A stretch of DNA of 64,000 nucleotides from G965276765 sp965276825 (lineage in GTDB: Bacteria; Actinomycetota; Acidimicrobiia; Acidimicrobiales; Palsa-688). Each line of letters opens with the position of its first letter. Position 1 is the first letter of the stretch. Shown piece after piece: positions 1-7,645 of the stretch. The translations under genes were made by a program, and so were the position numbers. The notes under the pieces are model-generated. The model was not told the DNA's origin. It ran no database searches and saw only the letters and a program-made list of their open reading frames with translations. The stretch is from assembly GCA_965276825.1 (NCBI GenBank), contig OZ255630.1, positions 1,116,001 to 1,180,000 of the forward strand. Reading direction: 5' to 3'.

Positions 1-74
1 GCGGGGACCTCGGGCCAGGGAAGGGGGAACCAGGGCAGGGGAACCAGGCCGGCCCCGTCGCACGTCGGACGGGC

Positions 75-1070
75 ATGCGAGCCACCCCGCCCCGTACCGC
101 CGCCACACTGGCCGCCCTGGCCCTGGTCCTGACCCCGGTGCTGGCGGGATGCGGCGGCTCGTCCACGTCGGCCAGCAGGGCCTCCTCCGCCCCTGCGACG
201 GCGCCCAACGCCCCCATGCCCAACGGGTCGTCGTCGGGGTCGACCGGGGGCGGGGCCACGTCGAGCGCAGGGACCCCGGCGACGGCCGGCGGCCCGAGCT
301 CGTCGCGGCGCGGGCCGTCGGGGCCTGGCACCGTGCTCGGCGCCAAGGTGACGCCGGTCGCGGCCGACGTCATCCGCACCGGCAGCATCCACCTGCGCGT
401 CGCCGACGGGGCCGCGGTGACCCGGGGCTTCGACGCCGCTCGGTCCCTCGCGGGCGGCGATGGCGGCTTCGTGGCCTCGTCGAACCTGACATCGGGGCGC
501 CGCCCGACGGCGATGGTCACCCTGCGCATCCCGTCGTCGTCGACCGCCGCGGCCACCGACTCGCTCGAGCGCCTCGGGACCGTCACGTCGGCCGTCTTCG
601 GCGGGACCGACGTCACCGGCCAGGTGGTCGACCTCACCGTCGAGATCGCCAACCTGCGCTCGGAGGAGGGTGCGGTGCGCAAGCTGCTCGGGCAGGCCCC
701 GACCGTCAAGGACATCCTCACCATCCAGCAGGAGCTGTTCTCCCTGCAGGGCCAGATCCAGACCCTCGTCGCCCAACAGGGCTCGCTCGACAACCAGGTC
801 ACCTACGCGACCCTCACCGTGACCCTGACCACGTCGGCCGTGCCCGTCCACCACCGGGCGCCGCGGCCGGCCGCGCCGGCCTCGACGCTGTCACGGTTCT
901 GGCACCTGGCCTCCTCCCACACCGTGGCCGTGGCGCGCTCCGTGGTCCTCGCCGTCGGCTGGTCGGCCCCGGCCGTGGTGGTGGCCGTCGCCGCCGGCGG
1001 CGTCTGGTTGGGGCTGCGCCGCCGCCGCCACCACGGCGGCGGCCACGAACCCACCCCCAGCGGGCCGTGA
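75..1070 (+). CDS. DUF4349-domain lipoprotein
   Basis: A predicted lipoprotein of 331 residues. The N-terminus is a lipoprotein signal with lipobox LAGC (Cys26), followed by a low-complexity Ser/Gly/Thr/Pro stretch to about residue 90. Residues about 95-260 resemble the DUF4349 family: a RTGSIHLRV-like opening strand, a long helical middle (VVDLTVEIANLRSEEGAV) and a closing VTYATLTVTL strand. A hydrophobic segment near residues 287-312 followed by RRRRHH looks like a transmembrane anchor, as is usual for DUF4349 proteins, so the protein could be held at both ends. The molecular function of DUF4349 is not known. The next gene follows at once on the same strand. The family call is from recognition of the fold pattern only. 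Confidence 0.75.
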   Translation: MRATPPRTAATLAALALVLTPVLAGCGGSSTSASRASSAPATAPNAPMPNGSSSGSTGGGATSSAGTPATAGGPSSSRRGPSGPGTVLGAKVTPVAADVIRTGSIHLRVADGAAVTRGFDAARSLAGGDGGFVASSNLTSGRRPTAMVTLRIPSSSTAAATDSLERLGTVTSAVFGGTDVTGQVVDLTVEIANLRSEEGAVRKLLGQAPTVKDILTIQQELFSLQGQIQTLVAQQGSLDNQVTYATLTVTLTTSAVPVHHRAPRPAAPASTLSRFWHLASSHTVAVARSVVLAVGWSAPAVVVAVAAGGVWLGLRRRRHHGGGHEPTPSGP

Positions 1071-1126
1071 CCTCGTGAGCCGGAGGCGGGCGCGCCGCCC
1101 CACCGGGGCCGGACGCGGCGGCCTTG

Positions 1127-1132
1127 TAGCCT
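1127..1132 (+). promoter_or_regulatory. -10 hexamer TAGCCT of tyrA (leaderless type)
   Basis: TAGCCT sits 8 nt before the GTG at 1141. It is one of 22 TANNNT hexamers in this window placed 5-10 nt before a start codon, a spacing that puts the transcription start on or next to the initiation codon. Confidence 0.55.
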
Positions 1133-1140
1133 CGGGCGCC

Positions 1141-2211
1141 GTGCCCGACGCCCCCCTCCGCCGCGCCCAGGTCGTCGGCGTCGGCCTGATCGGCGGCTCG
1201 GTCGGCCTCGGCCTGCGGGCGAGGGGATGGCACGTCACCGGCCGCGACGCCGACCCCGCACGGGAACGGGCCGCCGTCGACGCCGGCGCCATCGACGCCG
1301 TCGGCGAGGACGCGTCAGCGGAGGTGACCTTCGTGGCCACCCCGGCAGGGGCGGTGGTCGCCGAGGCCGAGCGCGCCCTGGCCGCCGGGGGGGTGGTGAC
1401 CGACGTGGCCGGCACCAAGGGGCCGATCGCCGAGGCCGTCACCGATTCCCACTTCGTCGGCGGCCACCCGATGGCCGGATCGGAGCAGGACGGCCTGGAC
1501 GGGGCGGACGCGGACCTGTTCGTCGGGGCGACCTGGGTCCTGACCCCGACCGAGTCCACCTCGCCCGAGGCCTACGCCACCCTCGGCCAGGTCGTCACGT
1601 CGCTCGGCGCCACCGTGGTCGCCGTGCCGCCCCGCCGCCACGACCACCTGGTGGCGGTGGTCTCCCACGTGCCCCACCTCACCGCGGCCACCCTGATGAA
1701 CCTGGCGGCCGACACCGCCCTCGAGCACGGCAACCTGCTGCGCCTGGCCGCCGGCGGGTTCCGGGACATGACCCGGATCTCCGCCGGCCACCCCGGCATC
1801 TGGCCCGACGTCTGCACCGACAACCGCGACGCCATCGTCGCGGTCCTCGACCAGCTCACCGCCGCGCTCGGCGAGATGCGCGACGTGGTCGCCGCCGGGG
1901 ACACGGGCGGCCTGCTCGAGCGGCTGGAGCGGGCCCGCGAGGCCCGGGCCAACCTGCCCGTCGGCGCACCGCCACCCAGCCAGACCGTCGAGGTCAGGAT
2001 CCCCGTCCCCGACCGCCCCGGCGTCCTCGCCGAGGTCACCACGGCGCTCGGCGAGGTCGGCGTCAACATCTACGACTTCGAGATCGCCCACTCCGCTGAG
2101 GGCGAGCGCGGCGTCCTGGTCCTCGTCGTGGCCACGTCGGCCGCCGCCGTCGTACGGGGGGTCCTCACCGGACGGGGCTACCGCATCGCCGTGTCGAGGA
2201 TGGGGCGGTGA
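1141..2211 (+). CDS. tyrA: Prephenate dehydrogenase with C-terminal ACT domain
   Basis: Oxidises and decarboxylates prephenate to 4-hydroxyphenylpyruvate for tyrosine synthesis. The protein opens with a Rossmann NAD(P) motif (VGVGLIGGSVG), has the family's GGHPMAGSEQDG loop and HDHLVAVVSHVPH segment, and ends with an ACT domain beginning TVEVRIPVPDRPGVLAEV, typical of feedback control by tyrosine. The reading frame is open back to 1075, but I chose the GTG at 1141 because the Rossmann strand begins shortly after it and a TAGCCT hexamer lies 8 nt upstream (1127-1132). The stop overlaps the aroA start as GTGA, so the two are translationally coupled. Length 356 residues is normal for the TyrA-ACT form. 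Confidence 0.93.
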   Translation: MPDAPLRRAQVVGVGLIGGSVGLGLRARGWHVTGRDADPARERAAVDAGAIDAVGEDASAEVTFVATPAGAVVAEAERALAAGGVVTDVAGTKGPIAEAVTDSHFVGGHPMAGSEQDGLDGADADLFVGATWVLTPTESTSPEAYATLGQVVTSLGATVVAVPPRRHDHLVAVVSHVPHLTAATLMNLAADTALEHGNLLRLAAGGFRDMTRISAGHPGIWPDVCTDNRDAIVAVLDQLTAALGEMRDVVAAGDTGGLLERLERAREARANLPVGAPPPSQTVEVRIPVPDRPGVLAEVTTALGEVGVNIYDFEIAHSAEGERGVLVLVVATSAAAVVRGVLTGRGYRIAVSRMGR

Positions 2212-3497
2212 GCGAGCTCCGCGTCGAACCGGCCCGCCGCGGCCTGAGGGGCGAGATCCGGGTGCCGGGGGACAAGTCGCTGTCGCACCGGGCCCTGCTC
2301 CTCGCGGCGCTCGCCGAAGGTCGCTCCACCCTGCGGGGCCTGTCGGCCGGCGACGACGTGGCCCACACCGCGCTGGCCGTCGCCGCCTTCGGTGCCGGCG
2401 TCGACGGGGGAGCACCCGGCGACGTGGTCGTCGATGGCGGCCCCGGACGCCTCCACGAGCCGGACGCGGTCATCGACGTGGGCAACTCCGGGACCGGCAT
2501 CCGCCTCCTGGCCGGCTGGTCCGCCGGCCTCCCGGGGCTGTGCATCCTCCAGGGCGACGGGTCGATCGCCCGGCGCCCCATGGCCCGGGTGGTCGAGCCG
2601 CTGCGGCTGATGGGCGCCAGGATCGACGGGCGCGCCGACGGCGCGTACCCCCCGCTGGTCGTGCGCGGGGGAGGGCTGCAGGGCATCGACCACACCCCGC
2701 CGGTGGCCAGCGCCCAGGTCAAGGGATCGATCCTCCTCGCCGGCCTCGGGGCCGCGGGCCCGACGACGGTGCGCGAGGCGGTGCCCACCCGCCGCCACAG
2801 CGAGGAGCTGCTCACCGCCTTCGGGGCCGCCGTGGTCGTGGACGGGAGCGGCGCCGTGACGCTCCGACCCGGCCCGCTCACCGCCACCGACGTCGACATC
2901 CCCGCCGACCCGTCCCAGGCCGCCTTCTGGGTGGTCGCCGCGACCGTCGTCCCGGGAAGCGACCTGCTGCTCCCACGCGTGTACGTGGGCCCTGGCCGGG
3001 CCGGCTTCCTCGACGTGCTCGAGCGCATGGGGGCGAGCATCGACCGGACCGGCGAGGACCCGGCGGCGCGGACCGCGGATCTCCGGGTGCGCGCCGCCGA
3101 GCTCACCGCCACCGACGTGCGCGGCGACGAGGTGCCCGGCCTGATCGACGAGATCCCGGTGCTGGCCGTCGCCGCCGCCCACGCGGACGGGCTCACGACG
3201 TTTGCCGACGCGGCCGAGCTGCGGGTCAAGGAGAGCGACCGGGTGGCCACGACCGTCGCCGCCCTGGGCGCCGTCGGGGTCGCTGCGGCGGCCACCGCCG
3301 ACGGCCTCACCGTGCGCGGCAGCGGCGGGCGGCCGCTCGAGGGGGGCAGGGTGGAGTCCGCGGGCGACCACCGCATCGCCATGGCCGCGGCCGTCGCCGG
3401 CCTCGCCGCCACCGGATCGGTCACCATCGGGGGCTGGCAGGCGGTGGCCACCAGCTACCCCACGTTCGAGGAGGACCTGCGCAGGTGCGTGTCATAG
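2208..3497 (+). CDS. aroA: 3-phosphoshikimate 1-carboxyvinyltransferase (EPSP synthase)
   Basis: Transfers enolpyruvyl from phosphoenolpyruvate to shikimate 3-phosphate, the sixth step of the shikimate pathway, in the cytoplasm. The 429-residue protein shows the family signatures: GDKSLSHRALLLAAL near the N-terminus (PEP/S3P-binding lysine and serine), GNSGTGIRLLAG, RPMARVVEPL and RVKESDR, and the DEIPVLAVAAA segment with the catalytic Asp. The GTG start overlaps the tyrA stop by four bases. The 3' end in turn overlaps the cytidylate kinase start, so tyrA-aroA-cmk form one tight operon, a common arrangement in actinobacteria and Gram-positives. Confidence 0.96.
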   Translation: MSELRVEPARRGLRGEIRVPGDKSLSHRALLLAALAEGRSTLRGLSAGDDVAHTALAVAAFGAGVDGGAPGDVVVDGGPGRLHEPDAVIDVGNSGTGIRLLAGWSAGLPGLCILQGDGSIARRPMARVVEPLRLMGARIDGRADGAYPPLVVRGGGLQGIDHTPPVASAQVKGSILLAGLGAAGPTTVREAVPTRRHSEELLTAFGAAVVVDGSGAVTLRPGPLTATDVDIPADPSQAAFWVVAATVVPGSDLLLPRVYVGPGRAGFLDVLERMGASIDRTGEDPAARTADLRVRAAELTATDVRGDEVPGLIDEIPVLAVAAAHADGLTTFADAAELRVKESDRVATTVAALGAVGVAAAATADGLTVRGSGGRPLEGGRVESAGDHRIAMAAAVAGLAATGSVTIGGWQAVATSYPTFEEDLRRCVS

Positions 3498-4123
3498 CCA
3501 TCGACGGCCCGGCCGGATCGGGCAAGTCCACCGTGGCGCGCGCTGTCGCCGCCCGCCTCCGGCTCGACTACCTCGACACCGGGGCCATGTACCGGGCCGT
3601 CACCTTCGCGGCGATGCGCCGCGACATCGACCCCGAGGACACCGATGCCGTCGCCCACCTGAGCCGGGCCATCGACCTCGACGTGGCCGAGACGATCACC
3701 GTGGACGGGGTCGACGCCACCATCGAGATCCGCAGCCCCGAGGTGACCAGGGCGGTCAGCGTGGTGGCGGCCAACCCGGAGGTGCGCAGGGAGCTGGTCA
3801 GCCGACAGCGGGAGTGGGCCGGATCCCACGGCGGCGGCGTGATCGAGGGCCGCGACATCGGCACCGTGGTCTTCCCCGGCGCCGCCGTGAAGGTCTACCT
3901 GACCGCCGACGACGCCGAGCGGGCCTCCCGCCGCAGCAAGGAGATGCTCGACCTGCGCTACGACCAGGTCGCCGCCGACATCGCCAGGCGCGACCACGTC
4001 GACTCCACCCGCACGGCGTCGCCGCTCAGCGTGGCCGACGACGCGGCGCGCATCGACACCACCGGCCGCTCCGTCGACGAGGTGGTCGACGCCGTGCTCG
4101 CCATCGTCGAGGCCGCCCCGTGA
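3485..4123 (+). CDS. cmk: Cytidylate kinase
   Basis: Phosphorylates CMP and dCMP with ATP to make the diphosphates needed for RNA, DNA and phospholipid synthesis. The 212-residue protein starts with the P-loop IDGPAGSGKSTVARAVA, has the LDTGAMYRAVTF substrate segment typical of Cmk, and the GRDIGTVVFPGA and RRSKEM motifs of the CMP-binding and lid regions. The frame is open for hundreds of bases upstream because of base composition. The GTG at 3485 places the P-loop at residue 7, and lies inside the last codons of aroA (13-bp overlap). Confidence 0.94.
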   Translation: MRVIAIDGPAGSGKSTVARAVAARLRLDYLDTGAMYRAVTFAAMRRDIDPEDTDAVAHLSRAIDLDVAETITVDGVDATIEIRSPEVTRAVSVVAANPEVRRELVSRQREWAGSHGGGVIEGRDIGTVVFPGAAVKVYLTADDAERASRRSKEMLDLRYDQVAADIARRDHVDSTRTASPLSVADDAARIDTTGRSVDEVVDAVLAIVEAAP

Positions 4124-4134
4124 GTCCCCGCCGC

Positions 4135-4203
4135 GTGAGCGACCCTGGGAGCGAGCCGACGAGCGCCGGTTGGGTCGCCATCGTGTGGATGGTGGACCGA
4201 TGA
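4135..4203 (+). CDS. Possible 22-residue leader cistron coupled to plsC
   Basis: A short frame (VSDPGSEPTSAGW... ending MVDR) starts with GTG 12 nt after the cmk stop and ends in a TGA that overlaps the ATG of plsC (ATGA at 4200-4203). Its first 25 nt match, at 23 positions, the first 25 nt of the PH-domain gene at 35093 on the opposite strand, which starts VSDLGSEPMGGR. Whether it is translated is unknown. It could be a coupling leader for plsC, or just a copy of a dispersed start-codon cassette. Confidence 0.35.
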   Translation: MSDPGSEPTSAGWVAIVWMVDR

Positions 4204-4892
4204 GACCCCGCGGGCGCGCCCAGGTGCGCTGGTACACCTTCGCCAGAGGGGTGGTCGAGGTGGTGTGCCGGGTCGTCTGGCGGGTGGAGGTGGTCGGGCG
4301 GGCCAACGTGCCCGCATCCGGGCCGTTCGTGCTCGCACCCGTGCACCGCAGCAACCTCGACACGCTCGTCGCCGGGTGCGTGGTGCGCCGGCGGATGCGC
4401 TTCATGGGCAAGGACAGCCTCTGGCGCTACCCCACCGTGGGACGGGTGTTCACCTCGCTCGGGGCCTTTCCCGTCCACCGAGGCGTGCCCGACCGGGAGT
4501 CCATGCGGACCTGCGAGGACGCCCTCGCCGCCGGCGAGCCGGTCGTGCTCTTCCCCGAGGGCACCCGGCAGAGCGGGCCCGTCGTGGCTCCCATCCTCGA
4601 CGGCGCCGTCTTCGTCGCGGCGCGCGCCGGGGTCCCCATCGTGCCGGTCGGCATCGGCGGCAGCGAGTGGGCCATGCCCAAGGGCTCCCGGGGCATCCGC
4701 CCGGTCAAGGTCGTCGCCGTCGTCGGCCGGCCGATCCCGTCGCCCGCCCGCTCCGACACCGGTCGGGTCTCCCGCAAGGCCGTCGCCGGCCTGTCCGAGC
4801 GGCTGCACGCCGAGCTGCAGGACCTCCTCGACCGGTCCCTCGCCGCCGCCGGCCGCACCGGGCACCCCTCGCCCGGGACCGCCCCGACCTGA
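4200..4892 (+). CDS. plsC: 1-acyl-sn-glycerol-3-phosphate acyltransferase family protein
   Basis: Acyltransferase of the PlsC family, expected to acylate lysophosphatidic acid at the membrane to give phosphatidic acid. The H-x4-D catalytic motif is present (HRSNLD, His49 and Asp54), followed by the MGKDSLWRYP segment, the FPEGTRQ glycerol-phosphate binding motif and a later IVPVGIGGSE motif. The ATG at 4200 is preferred to the in-frame ATG at 4170 because it overlaps the stop of the upstream mini-cistron. At 230 residues it is the usual length for a single-domain PlsC. The cmk-plsC neighbourhood is common in actinobacteria. The exact acyl acceptor cannot be told from sequence. Confidence 0.85.
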   Translation: MRPRGRAQVRWYTFARGVVEVVCRVVWRVEVVGRANVPASGPFVLAPVHRSNLDTLVAGCVVRRRMRFMGKDSLWRYPTVGRVFTSLGAFPVHRGVPDRESMRTCEDALAAGEPVVLFPEGTRQSGPVVAPILDGAVFVAARAGVPIVPVGIGGSEWAMPKGSRGIRPVKVVAVVGRPIPSPARSDTGRVSRKAVAGLSERLHAELQDLLDRSLAAAGRTGHPSPGTAPT

Positions 4893-5134
4893 GCGGCGCC
4901 TGCGGTCGATCCCCGGTGCCCCGGGTTCTGCGGTCGCCTCGGCGCGCCTGCGCTCGGTCGGGGGTTGCGTCTGCGGTCGATCCGCAGGGTCCCGGGATTC
5001 TGCGGTCGCCACGCCGCGCCTGGCGCTGTGAACCGACCGCAGAATCGGACTCGGCGCCGTCCCCGCACCCACTCCACTGGGCGGGGCCCGGACGAGGCAG
5101 GGCCGACGGGCAACGACGCCGCCGGCTCGGCGGC
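4893..5134. repeat. Intergenic region with TTCTGCGGTCG repeats
   Basis: About 240 bp between the convergent plsC and ispH genes. It has no coding feature I can support. It holds two direct copies of a unit containing a CGGG(A)TTCTGCGGTCGCC core (near 4922 and 4996), several TGCGGTCGATCC halves, and an inverted copy (GACCGCAGAATCGG, near 5034). The core resembles the 41-bp tandem repeat near 49274. The inverted copies could pair in a transcript and serve as a two-way terminator between the convergent genes. Confidence 0.5.
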
Positions 5135-6178
5135 TCAGGCCAGCGTGGCGAGCACGTCGGCCGCGCCGACGCTGCGGTCCTCCGGGCTGCTGGCTCCGTA
5201 GGCCGGGTCCGAGCCGGGCGCCAGGCCGGCGACCGCTGCGAACGAGGCGACCGACCTGAGCAGCTCGCGCAGTTCGGGGGGCGGCCCGAAGTACTGCTCC
5301 TCGTCGACGGCCCTGACCTCCTCGACACCCCGGCGCGGGGCGAGGGCGGTGACCACCGCCTCGACCAGCGACTCCGGAGCGGAGGCGCCGGCGATCACCC
5401 CGACGGTGCCGTGGAGGTCGTCGGGCAGCTCGTCGGGCCCGTTGACCCGCACGGCGCGCGGCGCGCCGTGGACCAGGGCGGTGCGCTCGAGGGCGAGGGT
5501 GTTGGACGAGTTGGCGCTGCCGATGACCACGACCGTGTCGCAGCGGTCGGCGATGGCCTTGAGCGCGGTCTGGCGGTTGGTCGTGGCGAAGCACAGGTCC
5601 GAGTGGCCAGGCACCCACAGGTCGGGCCAGCGGTCCCTGGCGTGGTCGAGCAGCTCCTGCCACTCGTCGAGGGCGAGGGTCGTCTGGGCCAGGAAGGCCA
5701 CGGGTCCCTCCGGCTCCGGGATGGCGTCGATCTCGGCGGCGGTCTCGACCCGGTGGATGGCTCCGGGGGCGACGGCCATGGTGCCGATGGCCTCCTGGTG
5801 GCCCTCGTGGCCGACGTAGACGATCTCGTAGCCCTTGCCGGCGCGGACCTTGACCTCGTGGTGGACCTTCTTGACCAGCGGGCACACCGCGTTGACCACC
5901 GCCCCGCCCCGGGCCCTGGCCGCGGCGACGACCCGCGGCGCCGAGCCATGGGCGGACAGCATCAGCGGGGCCCCGGGAGGCACCTCGCTGACGTCCTCGA
6001 CGAAGATCACCCCGAGGGCACGGAAGCGCTCCACGACCACCCGGTTGTGGACGATCTCGTGGTAGCAGTACACCGGCGGCTCGAAGATCCTCACCATCCA
6101 GGCCAGCGCCTTGATGGCCATCTCGACCCCGGCGCAGAACCCCCGGGGCGATGCCAACAGCACGTCGTCGACCTCCAC
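5135..6178 (-). CDS. ispH: 4-hydroxy-3-methylbut-2-enyl diphosphate reductase
   Basis: Last enzyme of the MEP isoprenoid pathway: reduces HMBPP to IPP and DMAPP using a [4Fe-4S] cluster. The three cluster cysteines are in their usual settings: RGFCAGV near the N-terminus, NAVCPLV in the middle and HSDLCFATTNRQ in the third domain. The HEIVHN and SAHG motifs of the substrate pocket and the closing SANSSN motif are present. The frame is open upstream to 6244. I prefer the GTG at 6178 because it lies 7 nt after a TAGCGT hexamer (6186-6191) and leaves the normal short lead (VEVDDVLLASPRGF). A C-terminal extension of about 40 residues beyond the core is of no known role. Confidence 0.93.
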   Translation of the reverse strand: MEVDDVLLASPRGFCAGVEMAIKALAWMVRIFEPPVYCYHEIVHNRVVVERFRALGVIFVEDVSEVPPGAPLMLSAHGSAPRVVAAARARGGAVVNAVCPLVKKVHHEVKVRAGKGYEIVYVGHEGHQEAIGTMAVAPGAIHRVETAAEIDAIPEPEGPVAFLAQTTLALDEWQELLDHARDRWPDLWVPGHSDLCFATTNRQTALKAIADRCDTVVVIGSANSSNTLALERTALVHGAPRAVRVNGPDELPDDLHGTVGVIAGASAPESLVEAVVTALAPRRGVEEVRAVDEEQYFGPPPELRELLRSVASFAAVAGLAPGSDPAYGASSPEDRSVGAADVLATLA

Positions 6179-6185
6179 GACCGCC

Positions 6186-6191
6186 ACGCTA
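6186..6191 (-). promoter_or_regulatory. -10 hexamer TAGCGT of ispH (leaderless type)
   Basis: On the minus strand TAGCGT stands 7 nt before the GTG at 6178. It lies 48 bp from the divergent TAGCAT hexamer of the DUF512 gene at 6239-6244, so the two promoters are back to back in a very short intergenic space. Confidence 0.55.
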
Positions 6192-6238
6192 CCGGCCCCA
6201 CCGCGACAAGCTCGATCGGCCCGGCGTCCTCGGTCCGA

Positions 6239-6244
6239 TAGCAT
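6239..6244 (+). promoter_or_regulatory. -10 hexamer TAGCAT of the DUF512-der operon
   Basis: TAGCAT is 9 nt before the ATG at 6254, on the plus strand, facing away from the ispH promoter. Confidence 0.5.
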
Positions 6245-6253
6245 CGTGCGGCT

Positions 6254-7645
6254 ATGTCCCTGCCCCGAGTGGTGGCGGTGGCCCCCGAGTCACCGGCCGC
6301 TCTGGCCGGTCTCCTCCCCGGCGACGAGATCGTCGCCATGGACGGGCAACCGCCCCGCGACATCATCCAGTACCAGTTGCTCGCCGACCAGGCCGAGCTC
6401 GACATCGATGTCCGCCGGGGCGGCCTCGAGGTGTCGCTGCGCGTCGAGCGTGACGGCGGGGTGCCCCTCGGCATCGAGGTGGACTCGGCGCTGTTCGACC
6501 GGGTGCGGACCTGCGACAACCACTGCGAGTTCTGCTTCATCCACCAGCTGCCCAAAGGCCTGCGCAAGAGCCTCTACACCAAGGACGACGACTATCGCCT
6601 GTCGTTCCTCTACGGCAACTTCACCACCCTGACCCGCTTCACCGAGGCCGACCTCGAGCGGGTCGTCACCGAGGGCCTCTCCCCGTTGTGGGTGAGCATC
6701 CACGCCACCGATCCCGACGTGCGGGCGCGGATCCTGCGCAACCGTCGCGGTGCGACCAGCCTGCGGTGGCTGCGGGCCCTGCTCGACCACGGCATCGAGG
6801 TCCACGGCCAGGTGGTGGTCTGCCCCGGCGTCAACGACGGCGACATCCTCGACGCCACCATGGCCGGGATCCTCGACCGCTTCCCCGAGCTGGCCAGCGC
6901 GGCGTGCGTGCCGCTCGGGGTCAGCAGGTTCAACACCGAAGGGGCCATGCGGCCCCACACCGCCGGAGAGGCCGGGGCCGTCGTCGACCTGGTGGAGAGC
7001 TGGCAGGAGACCTTCGTGGCCGCCCTCGGCCGGCCGCTCGTCCACGCGTCCGACGAGCTCTACCTCGTGGCCGGCCGGCCGCCGCCGCCCCTCGCGGCCT
7101 ACGGCGACGTGGCCCAGCACGACAACGGCGTCGGCATGATCCGCGCCTTCGAGGCCCGCTTCGACGGGCGCCTCGACGCGCCCGAGGGCGGTCCCGGCGG
7201 GTTCTTCCAGTCCGTCGACGGCGCCCCGGCGGCGGGCTACCGGGCACCGAGGGCGCCGGGCTCGATCACCCTCGGCCCGAGACGGGACGCGGCGGTGACC
7301 ATCCTGACCGGCGCCTACGGCAAGGTCGTGCTCGACCCGCTCGTCGCCCGGGTCGCCCCCGGCACCGAGGTCGTGGCCGTCGACAACGGGTACTTCGGGG
7401 GCAACATCTCCGTCGCCGGCCTGTTGACCGGCGAGGACCTCGGCCGGGTCCTGTCGGCCCTCCCGCACGGGCGCCGGTACCTGATCCCCGATGTCTGCCT
7501 CTCGGGGGGGCTGTTCCTCGACGGCTCCGCTCCCGCCGATCTGCCACGCCCGGTCGAGATCGTCCCCGCCGACGGGGCCAGCCTGCGTGCCGCCCTCCGC
7601 CCCGACGCCGCCCGCCGGGCCCTGACCTCCCGGGTCGGCGCGTGA
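6254..7645 (+). CDS. DUF512 / PDZ radical-SAM-like iron-sulfur protein
   Basis: A 463-residue protein of the DUF512 family. The first 60 residues form a PDZ-like domain (VVAVAPESPAALAGLLPGDEIVAMDG). A CxxxCxxC cluster motif (RTCDNHCEFC, Cys87, Cys91, Cys94) marks a radical-SAM-type [4Fe-4S] site, and the FIHQLPKGLRKSLYTKDDDY stretch after it is a hallmark of this family. The C-terminal half is the DUF512 domain proper. The reaction is unknown. The ATG is 9 nt after a TAGCAT hexamer. The stop overlaps the der start as GTGA, and this family is often found next to der, which suggests, but does not prove, a link to ribosome or RNA maturation. Confidence 0.85.
   Translation: MSLPRVVAVAPESPAALAGLLPGDEIVAMDGQPPRDIIQYQLLADQAELDIDVRRGGLEVSLRVERDGGVPLGIEVDSALFDRVRTCDNHCEFCFIHQLPKGLRKSLYTKDDDYRLSFLYGNFTTLTRFTEADLERVVTEGLSPLWVSIHATDPDVRARILRNRRGATSLRWLRALLDHGIEVHGQVVVCPGVNDGDILDATMAGILDRFPELASAACVPLGVSRFNTEGAMRPHTAGEAGAVVDLVESWQETFVAALGRPLVHASDELYLVAGRPPPPLAAYGDVAQHDNGVGMIRAFEARFDGRLDAPEGGPGGFFQSVDGAPAAGYRAPRAPGSITLGPRRDAAVTILTGAYGKVVLDPLVARVAPGTEVVAVDNGYFGGNISVAGLLTGEDLGRVLSALPHGRRYLIPDVCLSGGLFLDGSAPADLPRPVEIVPADGASLRAALRPDAARRALTSRVGA

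Noticed and set aside
4026..5885. A 619-codon open frame on the minus strand covering cmk, plsC and part of ispH
   Set aside because: It is antisense to well-supported genes, has the Arg/Pro/Gly-rich composition of a shadow frame in GC-rich DNA, and matches no family. The same applies to the other long antisense or out-of-frame reads across the window.
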